Shown here: positions 44,489 to 55,656 of the stretch, in pieces
Layout: each line of letters starts with the position of its first letter
Position numbering within the stretch: the first letter of the stretch is position 1
Assembly (NCBI RefSeq): GCF_048569485.1
Contig: NC_134354.1
Coordinates: forward strand, 396,686,170-396,750,169
DNA: 64,000 bases
Reading direction: 5' to 3'
Origin: Anomaloglossus baeobatrachus
Taxonomy: Eukaryota; Chordata; Amphibia; Anura; Aromobatidae
Translations under genes and position numbers: made by a program
Notes under the pieces: model-generated
Databases searched by the model: none
What the model was told of the DNA's origin: nothing
What the model saw: the letters and a program-made list of their open reading frames with translations, nothing else

Positions 44489-47011
44489 TGAGGGCTCCGC
44501 CACACATCCGTGAAAACCACGTCCGTGTAAAACGGGCCGTTTTTCGGGTCCGTTTTCCGTTTTTATGTCCGTTTTTATGGTATGTGTGGCCTGCGTGTGT
44601 ATCCCGTATGCTAGCCGTATGTGCGTGTGGAATGTCCGTGTGTGCGTGAGTGAAATAACTGACATGTGTATGTGTTGTCCGTGTGTGCGTGAGTGAAATA
44701 ACTGACATGTGTATGTGTTGTCCGTGTGAAATGTACGTGTGTGATGCAAAATGTCGTTACTACATGTCGGAAGACAGAGTAGCGGGATGAGAATGAACTC
44801 GGGTGAACTTCACCCGACTTCATTGTCATGCCGCGGCTCTGTCTTTGTGCCGTGTACTGATTAGCGGTCACCTGTGAAGGATTCACCGGTGACCGGTAAT
44901 CCCCCGAGTGACTGAAGTGTCCCCCCCTCTCTCATACTCACCGATCCCCGATCACCGGCGCTGCACGGCGTTCACACTGCTCCGGCGGCTTTTTCTAATT
45001 TGAAAAAGCCGGCCGCCCATTAATCAATCTCGTATTCCCTGCTTTACCCGCCCACCGGCGGCTGTGATTGGTTGCAGTGAGACACGCCCACCATGCTGAG
45101 TGACAGGTGTCACACTGCACCCAATCACAGCAGCCGGTGGGCGTGTCTATACTGTGCAGTAAAATAAATAAATAAATAATTTAAAAAAACGGCGTGCGGT
45201 CCCCCCCCATTTTAATACCAGCCAGATAAAGCCATACGGCTGAAGGCTGGTATTCTCAGGATGGGGAGCTCCACGTTATGGGGGGCCCCCCACCCTAACA
45301 ATATCAGTCAGCAGCCGCCCAGAATTGCCGCATACATTATATGCGACAGTTCTGGGACAGTACCCGGCTCTTCCCGATTTACCCTGGTGCGTTGGCAAAT
45401 CGGGGTAATAAGGAGTTATTGGCAGCCCGTAGCTGCCAATAAGTCCTAGATTAATCATGTCAGGCCTCTATGAGACACCTTCCATGATTAATCTGTAAGT
45501 TACAGTAAATAAACACACACACCCGAAAAAATCCTTTATTAGAAATAAAAAACACAAACACATTCCCTCATTACCAATTTATTAACCCCGACAAACCCTC
45601 CATGTCCGGCGTACTCCACGGTCCTCCAGCGTCGCGTCCAGCTCTGCTGCATGGAGGTGACAGGAGCTGCAGAAGACACCGCCGCTCCGGTCACCTCCAC
45701 GCAGCAAATGAGATGAGTAGCGCGATCAGCAGCTGTCAGTCTGGTAACTCGCGGTCACCGCTGGATCCAGCGGTGGCCGAGGGTAACCTCAGTGACAGCA
45801 GCTGATCGCGCTACTCATCTCATTAGCTGCGTGGAGGTGACCGGAGCGGCGGTGTCTTCTGCAGCTCCTGTCACCTCCATGCAGCAGAGCTGGACGCGAC
45901 GCTGGAGGACCGTGGAGTACGCCGGACATGGAGGGTTTGTCGGGGTTAATAAATTGGTAATGAGGGAATGTGTTTGTGTTTTTTATTTCTAATAAAGGAT
46001 TTTTCGGGTGTGTGTTTTTTTACTGTAACTTACAGATTAATCATGGAAGGTGTCTCATAGACGCCTGACATGATTAATCTAGGACTTATTGGCAGCTATG
46101 GGCTGCCAATAACTCCTTATTACCCCGATTTGCCAACGCACCAGGGTAAATCGGGAAGAGCCGGGTACAGCCCCAGAACTGTCGCATATAATGTATGCGG
46201 CAATTCTGGGCGGCTGCTGACTGATATTGTTAGGGTGGGGGGCCCCCCATAACGTGGAGCTCCCCATCCTGAGAATACCAGCCTTCAGCCGTATGGCTTT
46301 ATCTGGCTGGTATTAAAATGGGGGGGGACCGCACGCCGGTTTTTTTAATTATTTATTTATTTATTTTACTGCACAGTATAGACACGCCCACCGGCTGCTG
46401 TGATTGGGTGCAGTGTGACACCTGTCACTCAGCGTGGTGGGCGTGTCTCACTGCAACCAATCACAGCCGCCGGTGGGCGGGTAAAGCAGGGAATACGAGA
46501 TTGATGAATGGGCGGCCGGCTTTTTCAAAAGAGGAAAAGCCGCCGGAGTTTTTATAACAGCCGTGCAGCGCCGTGCTGGAGATCGGGGAATGGTAAGTAT
46601 GAGAGAGGGGGGAACTGACCGACAGACAGCTAGAGGGACAGACAGACATAGAGACCGACCGACGGACTGAGGGAGAGAACGAAACATAAAAAGAAAAAAG
46701 ACTGACATGACATGAAAAAAGCACAAAACATACAGGGAACAAACAGAGATGCGTCCGTGTCACTCGGACGTGCGCACAGACCCATTGACTTTCATTGGGT
46801 CCGTGCTGCGTGTGGCGTGAATAAAACGGACATGCTGGCGTGAGACACGTCCCACAAAACGCATCACGGAGACGGACAAACGGACATAACCAAAAACGCA
46901 AGTGTAACCGCTGAGATATAGTAACATTGGTGCACGTTTGGCCGTGTCTCCAGTATACACGGAAACGGACCAAACACGCACGTTTTTCACGGATGTGTGG
47001 CGGAAGCCTGA
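44489..47011. mobile_element. Giant palindromic MITE, 2.5 kb, inserted in the DIRS element
   Basis: TGA (44,489-44,491), then GGGCTCCGCCACACATCCG, ending CGGATGTGTGGCGGAAGCC, then TGA (47,009-47,011). The whole 2,517 bp is one inverted repeat centred at about 45,764 on CCGCTGGATCCAGCGG, with arms of about 1,270 and 1,245 bp. Frames at 45,261-45,449 plus and 46,079-46,267 minus are mirror images and differ by only a few residues. The TIR style and 3 bp target resemble the PIF/Harbinger-like MITEs of the window. No transposase is seen. Confidence 0.85.
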
Positions 47012-48046
47012 GAGAGTGTGAAACTCCATCCTGAGATATGTCAGCGATTGGGTCGGAGTCAATTTTGACTTTGGGAAATTGATGATCCACCCGAATCTCT
47101 GGAGAGTCTCCAGAGCAATGTTCAGGCTGTGTTGGCATGCCACCTGAGAGGGGGCCTTGACCAGGAGATCGTCTAAGTAAGGGATCACCAATTGTCCCTG
47201 CGAGTGCAGGACCGCTACCACTGTTGCCATGACCTTGGTGAAGACCCGAGGGGCTGTCGCCAGGCCAAAGGGCAGCGCCACGAACTGAAAGTGTTCGTCC
47301 CCGATGGCGAAACGCAGGAAGCGCTGATGCTCTGGTGCAATCGGCACGTGGAGATAAGCATCTCTGATGTCGATTGATGCTAGGAAGTCTCCTTGGGACA
47401 TCGAGGCGATGACGGAGCGGAGGGATTCCATCCGGAACCGCCTGGCGTTCACATTTTTGTTGAGCAGCTTGAGGTCCAGGACGGGACGGAAAGATCCGTC
47501 CTTTTTTGGCACTACAAACAAGTTGGAGTAGAAACCTTGACCCCATTGCTGAAGGGGAACCAGGATCACCACTCCTTCTGTTTTCAGAGTGCTCACCGCC
47601 TGAAGAAGAGCATCGGCTCGTTTGGGGGGCGGAGATGTTCTGAAGAAACGAGTCGGAGGACGAGAGCGGAATTCTATCCTGTAACCGTGAGACAGAATGT
47701 CTCTCACCCATCGGTCTTGGACATGTGGCAACCAGGCGTCGCAAAAGCGGGAGAGCCTGCCACCGACCGAGGATGCGGTTTGGGGAGGCCGAAAGTCATG
47801 AGGAGGCCGCTTTGGGAGCGATTCCTCCGGCGGTCTTTTTAGGACGTGACTTAGACCGCCATGAGTCAGAGTTCCTCTGACCCTTCTGTGGCCTGTTGGA
47901 CGAGGAGAATTGAGACTTGGCTGAGGTCCGAAAGGACCGAAATCTCGATTGTACCTTCCTTTGTGGAGGTCTGTTGGGTTTGGACTGGGGCAAGGACGAT
48001 TCCTTTCCCTTGGATTGTTTAATGATTTCATCCAATTGCTCGCCAA
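47012..48046 (-). CDS. DIRS reverse transcriptase region
   Basis: Minus-strand frame with VVPKKDGSFRPVLDLKLLNK, LASIDIRDAYLHVPI, FVALPFGLATAPRVFTKV and VIPYLDDLLVKAPS. These are the finger and palm motifs, with the YLDD active site typical of LTR-related and DIRS reverse transcriptases. The left edge is the point where the large MITE was inserted. Confidence 0.88.
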
Positions 48047-49307
48047 ACAGGCGGTCGCCAGAAAATGGCAAACCGGTTAAGAACTTCTTGGAAGCAGAGT
48101 CTGCCTTCCATTCACGTACCCACATAGCCCTGCGGACTGCCACCGAATTGGCGGATGCTACCGCCGTACGGCTCGCAGAGTCCAGGACAGCATTCATGGC
48201 GTAGGACGCAAATGCCGACGCCTGAGAGGTTAAGGACACAACCTGTGGAGTAGAGGCACGTGTAACTGCATTAATCTCAGACTGACAAGCTGAGATAGCT
48301 TGGAGTGCCCATACGGCTGCAAATGCCGGAGCAAAAGACGCGCCTATAGCCTCATAGATGGATTTCATCAGGAGCTCTATCTGCCTGTCAGTGGCATCCT
48401 TGAGTGATGCACCATCTGCCACTGCAACTATGGATCTAGCCGCCAGTCTGGAGACTGGAGGATCCACCTTGGGACACTGAGCCCAACCCTTGACTACGTC
48501 AGGGGGAAAGGGATAACGTGTGTCATTAAGGCACTTAGTAAAACGCTTATCTGGAAAAGCTCGGTGTTTCTGGACTGTATCTCTGAAGTCGGAGTGATCA
48601 AGAAACGCACTCCGTGCTCGTTTAGGAAACCTAAAATGGAATTTCTCCTGCTGAGAAGCTGACTCCTCAATCTGAGGAGTTGGAGGAGAAAGATCTAACA
48701 CCTGATTGATGGACGCTATAAGGTCATTTACTATTGCGTCCCCTTCAGGTGTATCAAGGTTGAGAGCGGCGTCAGAATCAGAGCCCTGATCTGCCACCTC
48801 CGCTTCATCTTCCAGAGATTCCTCATGCTGAGACCCTGAACACTGTGATGAAGTCGAGGGAAGCTCCCGGCGAGCCCGCTTAGCTGGCCTGGGACTGCGG
48901 TCCGTGTCATAGTCCTCACCGTGGGAGCTATGAGTCGCCCCAGGAGCACTTTGCTGCTCCAACCTAGGGGGGCCTGGGGACAATGATTCAACAGTGCCCG
49001 GGATCTGTGTTACTAGTCTGGACTGCAAAGCCTCTAGAATCTTAGCAGACCATCTATCCATAGACTCAGAAAGTTTGTCAGCGAATACTGCAAACTCTGT
49101 CCCTGTCACCTGGACGGTGGCAGCCGATTGTTCCACCTGGGCCGAGGGTCCCACTAGTGGCAAAGGCTCCGGCTGAGTGAGTGTCACAGGGGCCGAGCAT
49201 TGCGCACAATGAGGATAGGTGGAACCTGCAGGTAGCATAGCCGCACATGAAGTACAGGTTGCAAAGTAAGCCTGTGCCCTGGCACCCTTGCTTTTTTCGG
49301 ACGACAT
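47796..49307 (-). CDS. DIRS gag-like ORF
   Basis: About 500 codons starting MSSEKSKGARAQAYFATC. Near the N-terminus two CxxC pairs (CTSC and CAQC) suggest a small zinc ribbon. The middle is acidic and low-complexity (residues about 90-190), and the C-terminal third has helical text (AIYEAIGASFAPAFAAVWAL) found in vertebrate DIRS gag proteins. It overlaps the beginning of the reverse transcriptase frame by about 250 bp, a normal layout in this family. The upstream continuation of the frame beyond 49,307 is leader, not protein. Confidence 0.75.
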   Translation of the reverse strand: MSSEKSKGARAQAYFATCTSCAAMLPAGSTYPHCAQCSAPVTLTQPEPLPLVGPSAQVEQSAATVQVTGTEFAVFADKLSESMDRWSAKILEALQSRLVTQIPGTVESLSPGPPRLEQQSAPGATHSSHGEDYDTDRSPRPAKRARRELPSTSSQCSGSQHEESLEDEAEVADQGSDSDAALNLDTPEGDAIVNDLIASINQVLDLSPPTPQIEESASQQEKFHFRFPKRARSAFLDHSDFRDTVQKHRAFPDKRFTKCLNDTRYPFPPDVVKGWAQCPKVDPPVSRLAARSIVAVADGASLKDATDRQIELLMKSIYEAIGASFAPAFAAVWALQAISACQSEINAVTRASTPQVVSLTSQASAFASYAMNAVLDSASRTAVASANSVAVRRAMWVREWKADSASKKFLTGLPFSGDRLFGEQLDEIIKQSKGKESSLPQSKPNRPPQRKVQSRFRSFRTSAKSQFSSSNRPQKGQRNSDSWRSKSRPKKTAGGIAPKAASS

Positions 49308-50535
49308 GCTGTTATCTCCTTTTAGAGCAATCAGAGAGGGTATATAGCCAAGGCAACAGTGCGGCCGTACAGAGTAAATGTATACAAAATATGGATATAA
49401 ATATACACTTCTGCACCCAGGGGAGCAAGCACCTCGTAACAGGTGCTGCTTACCGACCGCCCTCAGCGTTTGTGTGACCACCAGATTCCCTGCCTGGGCT
49501 GCCAGCGCTGTTGGAGCTCGTCTCTGAAGATCCCCAGCGTCAGCCGTGCTGCTAGTAATGGCTGCTAGCGTTCTGTGAGGAAGAGGGAGCCGTGGGCGTG
49601 CACTAAAAAGTGCGGGAATCTGGTGCCCCACTGTGCACAGTGAGGGGGGAGGAGGATACAAAGTATGCTCCTGCCCTCAGCGCTGACGTTCCGTGCAGCG
49701 TCCCGCCCTTACTCCTGACTGGCAGGCCCGGGGGCGGGAATATGCGGCACTAGGCCGCAAAAGCCGGGGACTCGAGTTATAAGCGCGGCCGGCAAACAAG
49801 CGCGGCCAGCGCGGTAGTCCCGGCGCACCAACACAGCCAGCAGCTGCTGCAGCGTGTATCAAACAGGCGCTCTATGCGCCGTCCCCAAGGGGACACAGAG
49901 TACCTCAGAGTAGCAGGGCCATGTCCCTGACGATACCCGGGCTCCTGTCCAGCAGATTCCCCCAGGGGCTGCGGAGGGAGCGCGGTCCCAGTGCCTGGAG
50001 ACCGTTTAGGATCCCACTTCACCCAGAGCCCTGTAAGGGATGGGGAAGGAAAACGGCATGTGGCTCCTGCCTGTGTAGCCGCAATGGGTACCTCAACCTT
50101 AACAGCACCGCCGACTCAGAGTGGGGTGAGAAGGGAGCATGCCGGGAGCCCTGTAATGGGCCCTCTTTTCTTCCATCCGATATAGTCAGCAGCTGCTGCC
50201 GACTAACTTGTGGAGCTTGCGTGCATGTGTGCCTCCTTCAACACAAAGCATAAAAACTGATGGGCCCGTGATGCACGGGAGGGTGTATAGCAGAGGGGAG
50301 GGGTTACACTTTTTAAAGTGTAATACTTTGTGTGGCCTCCGGAGGCAGAAGCTATACACCCAATTGTCTGGGTCTCCCAATGGAGCGACAAAGAAAGGGT
50401 TTAGTTTACAAAATGTTATTCTGAAATTGTGGGGCAGTGTTGTGCAAATCAGCAATTTAAGCCTTAAAAGCACATGATGCTCATTCATTTATGCTGAGTA
50501 GAGATGAGAGGACCCGTTGGGTTCAACTGGATTAT

Positions 50536-50975
50536 TTAAAGGGAACCTGTAACCAGATTTGGGGCCTATAAGCTCCGGCCACCACCAGTGGGCTCTTATA
50601 TACAGCATTCTAACATTCTGTATAGAAGAGCCCAGGCCACTGTGTAGAACATAAAAAAAAATCACTTTATAATACTCACCTAAACGGTCGGTGTGGTGCA
50701 GACTGGTCGAATAGGCGTCTCCGTTCTCCGGTACTGGCACCTCCTCTTCCGGCCATCTTTGTCCTCCTACTTCTTAAGCCTGGGTGCATGACGCGTCCTA
50801 CGTCATGCACACACGCCGGCATTGAGGTCCAGATCAAAGTGCGCCTGTGCAGGACCTCAATGCCGGCCTGTGTGAATGACTTGGAACGCGTCATGCACCC
50901 AGGCTTCAGAAGAAGGACTAAGATGGCCGAAAGGAGGCACCGCACCCAAAAAACGGAGACACCCATTCCCTTTAA
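50536..50975. mobile_element. TTAA-flanked MITE (piggyBac-like)
   Basis: TTAA (50,536-50,539), then AGGGAACCTGTAACCAGATT, with a right end CATTCCCTTTAA (TTAA 50,972-50,975). The core has CATGACGCGTCCTACGTCATG and a long inverted pair around GCCTGTGCAGGACCTCAATGCCGG. Same left end as 39,792-40,501. Confidence 0.65.
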
Positions 50976-51429
50976 CGTTCAGTTCGGGACCCAGACTTGA
51001 CCTGAATCCTAATTGAAGTAAATGATTAGACAGTTCAGCTCTCTGGTCCCCAGCCATAAACAGAACACTTCTGGGGAAGGGCAGGGTTTTTATTTATTCA
51101 TTTTTTTTAGACACACTACATCCAAAAACATTGTTTTTACCCCAGTGAGTGCCATTCAGAGACTGCAAGCGGCTCGCACTGGGCCGAGCACTGAGCGTAC
51201 CCAATTCTCAATTGAGTGGTTAGCATATGTACAGCTCCCAAACAAAAACACTGTTTTTAAAATTTCGTGTTTGCTACTTACCCTGAAATATAGAGTTCAA
51301 GTTCGCTCATCTCTATTCCCGTGTCCTGACATACAGTACCCTGATTTCATGTGATAGAGCAACACCAATTAGCAGGTATTTGTGAAGTGGACAGAAAATG
51401 ATCCATGGTTTTCTAAAGATTTTAAAAAT
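50976..51429. other. Intergenic stretch, nothing recognised
   Basis: No gene or paired termini identified. Confidence 0.4.
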
Positions 51430-51800
51430 ATAAATCTAGAAACTATGACGTGCATATGTATTCAGCCCACTGAGTCAATACTTTGTAGGACCACCTTTCT
51501 CTGCAGATACTGCTGCAAGTCTTTGGGGATATGTCTCTACCAGTAGATCTGGTAGCATCTTTAGGGTTGTTGGACTGTTGGAAGGTGAACCTAAGACCCA
51601 GCCTCAAGGCTTTTGCAGTGATGTCCAGTATTTTGCTCCATCTTTTCATCTCATCAGCTTCCATGACCCTGTGGAAGAAAAGCATCCTCACGATGCCACC
51701 TCGAGCCAGTTGGACGTTGGAGGCATTTTCAGGGTGATGTGCAGTGTTAAGTTTCCGCCACACAGCATTTTGCATTTAGTCCAAAAAGTCCTATTTTAGT
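51430..51800 (-). pseudogene. Tc1-like transposase fragment (DTSsa-like)
   Basis: The plus-strand text CAATACTTTGTAGGACCACC and GCTGCAAGTCTTTGGGGATATG is the hallmark of the widespread vertebrate Tc1-like elements whose ends carry this sequence. On the minus strand a 110-codon frame (51,443-51,775) shows MEADEMKRWSKIL and LGLRFTFQQSNNPKDATR, equivalent to the FQQDNDPKHTS motif. The catalytic Asp is replaced by Ser. Both ends of the element are missing. Dead. Confidence 0.7.
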
Positions 51801-52281
51801 CTCATCCTTCTTTGCTACTTCTTTTATCAAATTTTTAGTTATCAAGTTATAATACGCTTCCTCCAAACAATGAGCAATTTTTTCAACAACCATATTCACA
51901 GCAGTGAGGTAAATTCAGTAGACACAGTGTAGACAATCCTTTTCACTCCAGTAAACCGGAGCATCGGCAGAGACGCTGTTCAGACACCCAGAGGGTCAGT
52001 ACCTGCAGGAACGTTTCAGGAATTCCTCAAGCACACAATCCAACGCTTCTTCCTTCCTTAAGACAGTCTATACCCTCCCCCAATCCTACAAACAGGTATT
52101 TCAAACATATAAAACCATTTTTTTTCATAACAGATGTATCAGTCTTATTCTCATTAACTTCCTTTTCTGACAGTCTATATATTGTTTCTGTAAAACATTT
52201 GCATTATCATAGGTGCAGTATAGAAAATGCATGCAGAAAAAAATATTAAAATATTGCATTTTTCATTCATCCCTTTTGGCG
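51801..52281. other. Intergenic stretch, nothing recognised
   Basis: AT-rich, no genes or paired termini seen. Confidence 0.4.
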
Positions 52282-52562
52282 TTAAAGAGAACCTGTTAGA
52301 TGGTTTTTGCTACCTCATGTGAGACACAATCAAGCGTTTTTAGTTTTAGTATTGCAGCAGAGCGGAGGAAGTAAAGCCGACCCACACCAGGCTCTGTATG
52401 TACAATGTCTACAAACATCGAGCTGCTCACCATAAGAAAGGGGGGTTTTAGACTACCAGGCACAACTTGATAAGACATGCACCACTGATATTGGTGTTTT
52501 AACTTCTACAGCATGAGGTCTTCAGATTACATAGCAAAAACCTGCTGACAGATTTGCTTTAA
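52282..52562. mobile_element. TTAA MITE 'A', first link of a chain
   Basis: TTAA (52,282-52,285), then AGAGAACCTGTTAGATGG, ending ACCTGCTGACAGATTTGCT, then TTAA (52,559-52,562). GGTTTTTGCTA and TAGCAAAAACC pair just inside the ends. Its right TTAA is also the left TTAA of the next element. Confidence 0.7.
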
Positions 52563-53777
52563 CCCCTTCAGCCCCCGGGCACTTTCCGTTTTTGCTTTTT
52601 GCTCCTTTTCTTTCGAGAGCCGTAAGTTTTTTTATTATTCCATCAATCTTGCCATATGAGGGCTTGTTTTTTGCGGGACGAGTTGTACTTTTAAATGAAG
52701 CCATAGCTTTTACCATATATTGTACTGGAAAACTGCAAAAAACAGTGTGATGGCACAATAGTTTTTGAGATGTTTTATTCACCGTGTTCACTATATGGTA
52801 AAACTGATGTATATGTGATGCCTCAGGTTGGTGCGAGTTTATAGACACCAAACATGTATAGGTTTACTTGTATCTAAGGGGTTAAAAAAAATTCACAAGT
52901 TTGTCCAATAAAAGTGGCATAAGTTTTGCGCCATTTTCCAAAACACATAGCGTTCTCATTTTTCGGGATCTATGGCTCAGTGACGGCTTATTTTTTGCAT
53001 CTTGAGCTAACATTTTTAATGGTACCATTTTTGCTCAGATGCTACGTTTTGATCGCCTGTTATTGCATTTTGCGTAAAACATGCGGCAACCAAAAACGTA
53101 ATTTTGGAGTTTGGAATTTTTTTTGCCACTACGCCGTTTAGCAGATTAATTGATTTTATATTTTGATAGATCGGGCATTTCTGAACGCAGCGATACCAAA
53201 TATGTGTATATTTATTTATTTTTTTTAACCCTTTAATATTCAATGGGGTGAAAGGGGGGTGATTTGAACTTTTAGGTTTTTTGTTTTTTAAAACTTTTTT
53301 TTACTTTTTTTTATTTTACTAATCCCCCTCGGGGGCTATTGCGATCAGCAATCCGATCGCTGTTATCTATCTGCTGATCACAGTTATACAGCTGTAAACA
53401 GCAGATTCAGTCACTTCCAGTTTCCCTCTGCTCCGTGCCGAGGAAAAACGAAAGTGAAACTTCGTAGCTGCAGGCGTCATCACATGACCATGTGCTACGA
53501 TGGCAACCACTGAACGTCACATGATCACTCACGTGACTTCCGGTGGGGGCGGCGGTAAGTAAAAACATGGCCGCGCACATATAGATCTCGCTGCCAGACT
53601 TTGGCAGCGAGATTTAAGAGGTTAAATGTTGCGAGTGGAAGCGATTCCACTCGCAACATGTAGGCACACATGTCAGCTGTTGAAAACAGCGGATGTGTGC
53701 CAACCGCCGCCGCCTGCCCGCGGCAACGGGACACGATCCTTGACGGATAGATCCGTCCAAGGTCGTGAAGGGGTTAA
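52559..53777. mobile_element. TTAA element 'B' with CCCCTTC termini, second link
   Basis: TTAA, then CCCCTTCAGCCCCCGGG, ending TCCAAGGTCGTGAAGGGG, then TTAA (53,774-53,777). 1,211 bp of non-coding DNA, AT-rich on the left and GC-rich on the right, with a hairpin GCGAGTGGAAGCGATTCCACTCGC near 53,632. A truncated relative is at 12,030-12,616. CCC...GGG termini on TTAA targets fit piggyBac-type transposition. Confidence 0.7.
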
Positions 53778-53900
53778 AGGGAATATCCACCAGGTTTTTG
53801 CTACCTCATCTGAGAGTAGCACAATGTAGAGGACAAAGACCCTGAGTCGTTTGTTGACATTTTGATAAAATCAATGTTTTCTCTGCTGCAGATCTAGCAG

Positions 53901-54072
53901 TTAAGGCCCTTTCACACACAGAGATAAATCTGTGGCAGATCTGTGGCTGCAGTGAAATTGTGGACAATCAGTGCCAGGTTTGTGGCTGTGTACAAATGGA
54001 ACAATATGTCCATGATTTCACTGCAACCACAGATGTGCCAAAGATTTATCTCTGTGTGTGACGGGGCCTTTA
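53901..54072. mobile_element. TTA MITE 1 of 3 in the nested run
   Basis: TTA, then AGGCCCTTTCACACACAGAG, ending TCTGTGTGTGACGGGGCCT, then TTA (54,070-54,072). 166 bp, nearly a perfect hairpin (GATAAATCTGTGGCAGATC against its partner). Confidence 0.75.
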
Positions 54073-54440
54073 GGCTAGGTTCGCACACTGCGTCTTTTGG
54101 ACGCTGCGTTTGTGCGTTTTTGGCCGCTAAAAACGCACCTGCGTCAAAAAACCGCATCAAAAAAACACATGCGTTTTTGTCGCGATTTGGTGCGTTTTTG
54201 GCTGCGTTTTGCTGCGTTTTTCAAATGCATTGCCTGGGCGGAAAACGCAGAAAAACACAGAAAAGAACTGACATGTCCATTTTTTTTTTTTTAACTCAAA
54301 ACCGCAGGTAAAAAAACCAGATGTGTGCGGACAGCAAAAATGAAAACTCAGACTTTGCTGGGGAAGCAAAGTCCTGCAGTTTTAAGGCCAAAAACTGCGC
54401 AAAAACGCCGCAAAAAACGCACTGTGCGCACATAGCCTTA
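54070..54440. mobile_element. TTA MITE 2 of 3 in the nested run
   Basis: It shares its left TTA with the previous element, then GGCTAGGTTCGCACACTGCG, ending CACTGTGCGCACATAGCC, then TTA (54,438-54,440). Rich in AAAACGCA and TGCGTTTT words. Confidence 0.75.
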
Positions 54441-55272
54441 GGCCGGTTTCAGACGTCCGTGTTTAATCAGGTACAAGCCACGCGCATGGTTAAGGTCATA
54501 TGTGTAACGTGTACAGGAGAAAACACAAGTCTGTGAAATAAAAAGATTTTCTATATTTATTTGTAACCAGCGCGGTTTTCTCCAGCTCTGCTGCCTCCCC
54601 CTTCTGACCACTGCTCATTATAGTCATTGATATTTCACTGCACTGAGCAGCTGGACGCCAGAGCATTGCGGGGACAGCATCACAGAGTCAGGTGAGTATT
54701 CAGCAAGCAGTATGTGTGCAGTGATGTTCAGGAGGTCATTGGAGTTCCTACAGCGGGTGTCAGGACGATGATTTCACGGGTTCATCAGAGTTCATTGAGA
54801 ACTCTGATGACCTCCTGGACGTCACTGCACACACTGCTTGCTAGCTAAATACTCATTTGTCACCGGCTATGCTTTCCCTGGCGCTGTCCTCCAGCTTCCA
54901 AGTCCTCAGTGCAGGGAATAATCAATGAATATAATGAGCGGGGGTCAGAAGCAGGAGGCAGCAGAACCGAAGACAGCACCGCTGAATACAGATATAGAAA
55001 ATTCTTTTATTTAAAAAGACCCGTGTTTTCTCCGGTACGTGTTACACTGATGTCATACAGATCACATCAGTGTGCAATCCATGTGACTTCCGTGTTGGAG
55101 GAGAAAAAACGGACATGTCTCCATGTGTGCGTGCGGGGCAATGAGGGGGTTACACGGTCTGTGTGAAAACATGACCATGTAACAGCATAGAACAACATGA
55201 GGTACATGTGGCATCAGTGTTAAAAATGGATGTCACACGTACCTGAAACACTGACTTCTGAAACCAGCCTTA
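54438..55272. mobile_element. TTA MITE 3 of 3 in the nested run
   Basis: It shares its left TTA with the previous element, then GGCCGGTTTCAGACGTCCG, ending CTGACTTCTGAAACCAGCC, then TTA (55,270-55,272). Interior like those at 11.1 and 35.4 kb. The paired segments around GTGACGTCCAGGAGGTCATC and its inverse form a long stem. Confidence 0.75.
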
Positions 55273-55656
55273 TAGAGCTCATGAATATGCTGCACTACCT
55301 GGCAGCACGCCAAGCAGTCCTGTAATGATAATCTACTGCTGATTAATCAGTGATTTTCATCAAAGCCACACTAAGCAGCCCAGTAAGTGACACCGCTGGA
55401 CTCAGGATCTCTGCCTCTACGTCATGCTGCTCTCAGATTATTTGGCAAAAACGTGGTGAGAGATTGCCTTTAATGTATCCTGGCAAAATATCCAATACAC
55501 CACAATGTAGTAACTTCTTTATTTCAGGCTAAAGCTATATATCTCAATTGAACTTTTCATTTTCAGAGCTCAATAGTTAAACTAATAAAGCTGTGAAAAA
55601 CCTATATGGTAAAAATGCGTCCTACACCAACCAAGATGAATTGCTGAAGGGTAATG

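Larger units (their letters stand above)
41857..50395 (-). mobile_element. DIRS-type tyrosine-recombinase retrotransposon
   Basis: Inverted terminal repeats of about 135 bp lie at about 41,901-42,036 and 50,260-50,390 (CCACACAAAGTATTACAC against GTGTAATACTTTGTGTGG). Inside the left end, about 42,188-42,296, is an internal complementary region. Its left half is the reverse complement of the outermost left terminus (GAATTTACGGTAAGTAAAC) and its right half matches the outermost right terminus (CTTTGTCGCTCCATTGGGAG). On the minus strand follow gag, reverse transcriptase, RNase H and a tyrosine recombinase. No target duplication is expected for this family. A 2.5 kb MITE at 44,489-47,011 interrupts it. 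Without that, about 6 kb remains, the usual DIRS size. Apart from this insertion the frames look largely open, so it is fairly young. Confidence 0.9.
53774..55473. mobile_element. TTAA MITE 'C', third link, hosting three nested MITEs
   Basis: TTAA (53,774-53,777), then AGGGAATATCCACCAGG. The right end is CACCACG..GAGATTGCCT, then TTAA (55,470-55,473). Left CTGAGAGTAGCACAATGTAGAGG and right (inverted) CTGAGAGCAGCATGACGTAGAGG prove that they are two arms of one element, although 1.37 kb of other elements (53,901-55,272) lie between them. Confidence 0.75.

Noticed and set aside
44492-47008. Extensions of the DIRS frames into Thr/His-rich or Arg-rich protein text
   Set aside because: These residues are encoded by the inserted MITE, not by the DIRS element.
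54097-54311. ORFs rich in Phe, Ala and Lys
   Set aside because: Arise from AAAACGCA/TGCGTTTT words of a palindromic MITE.
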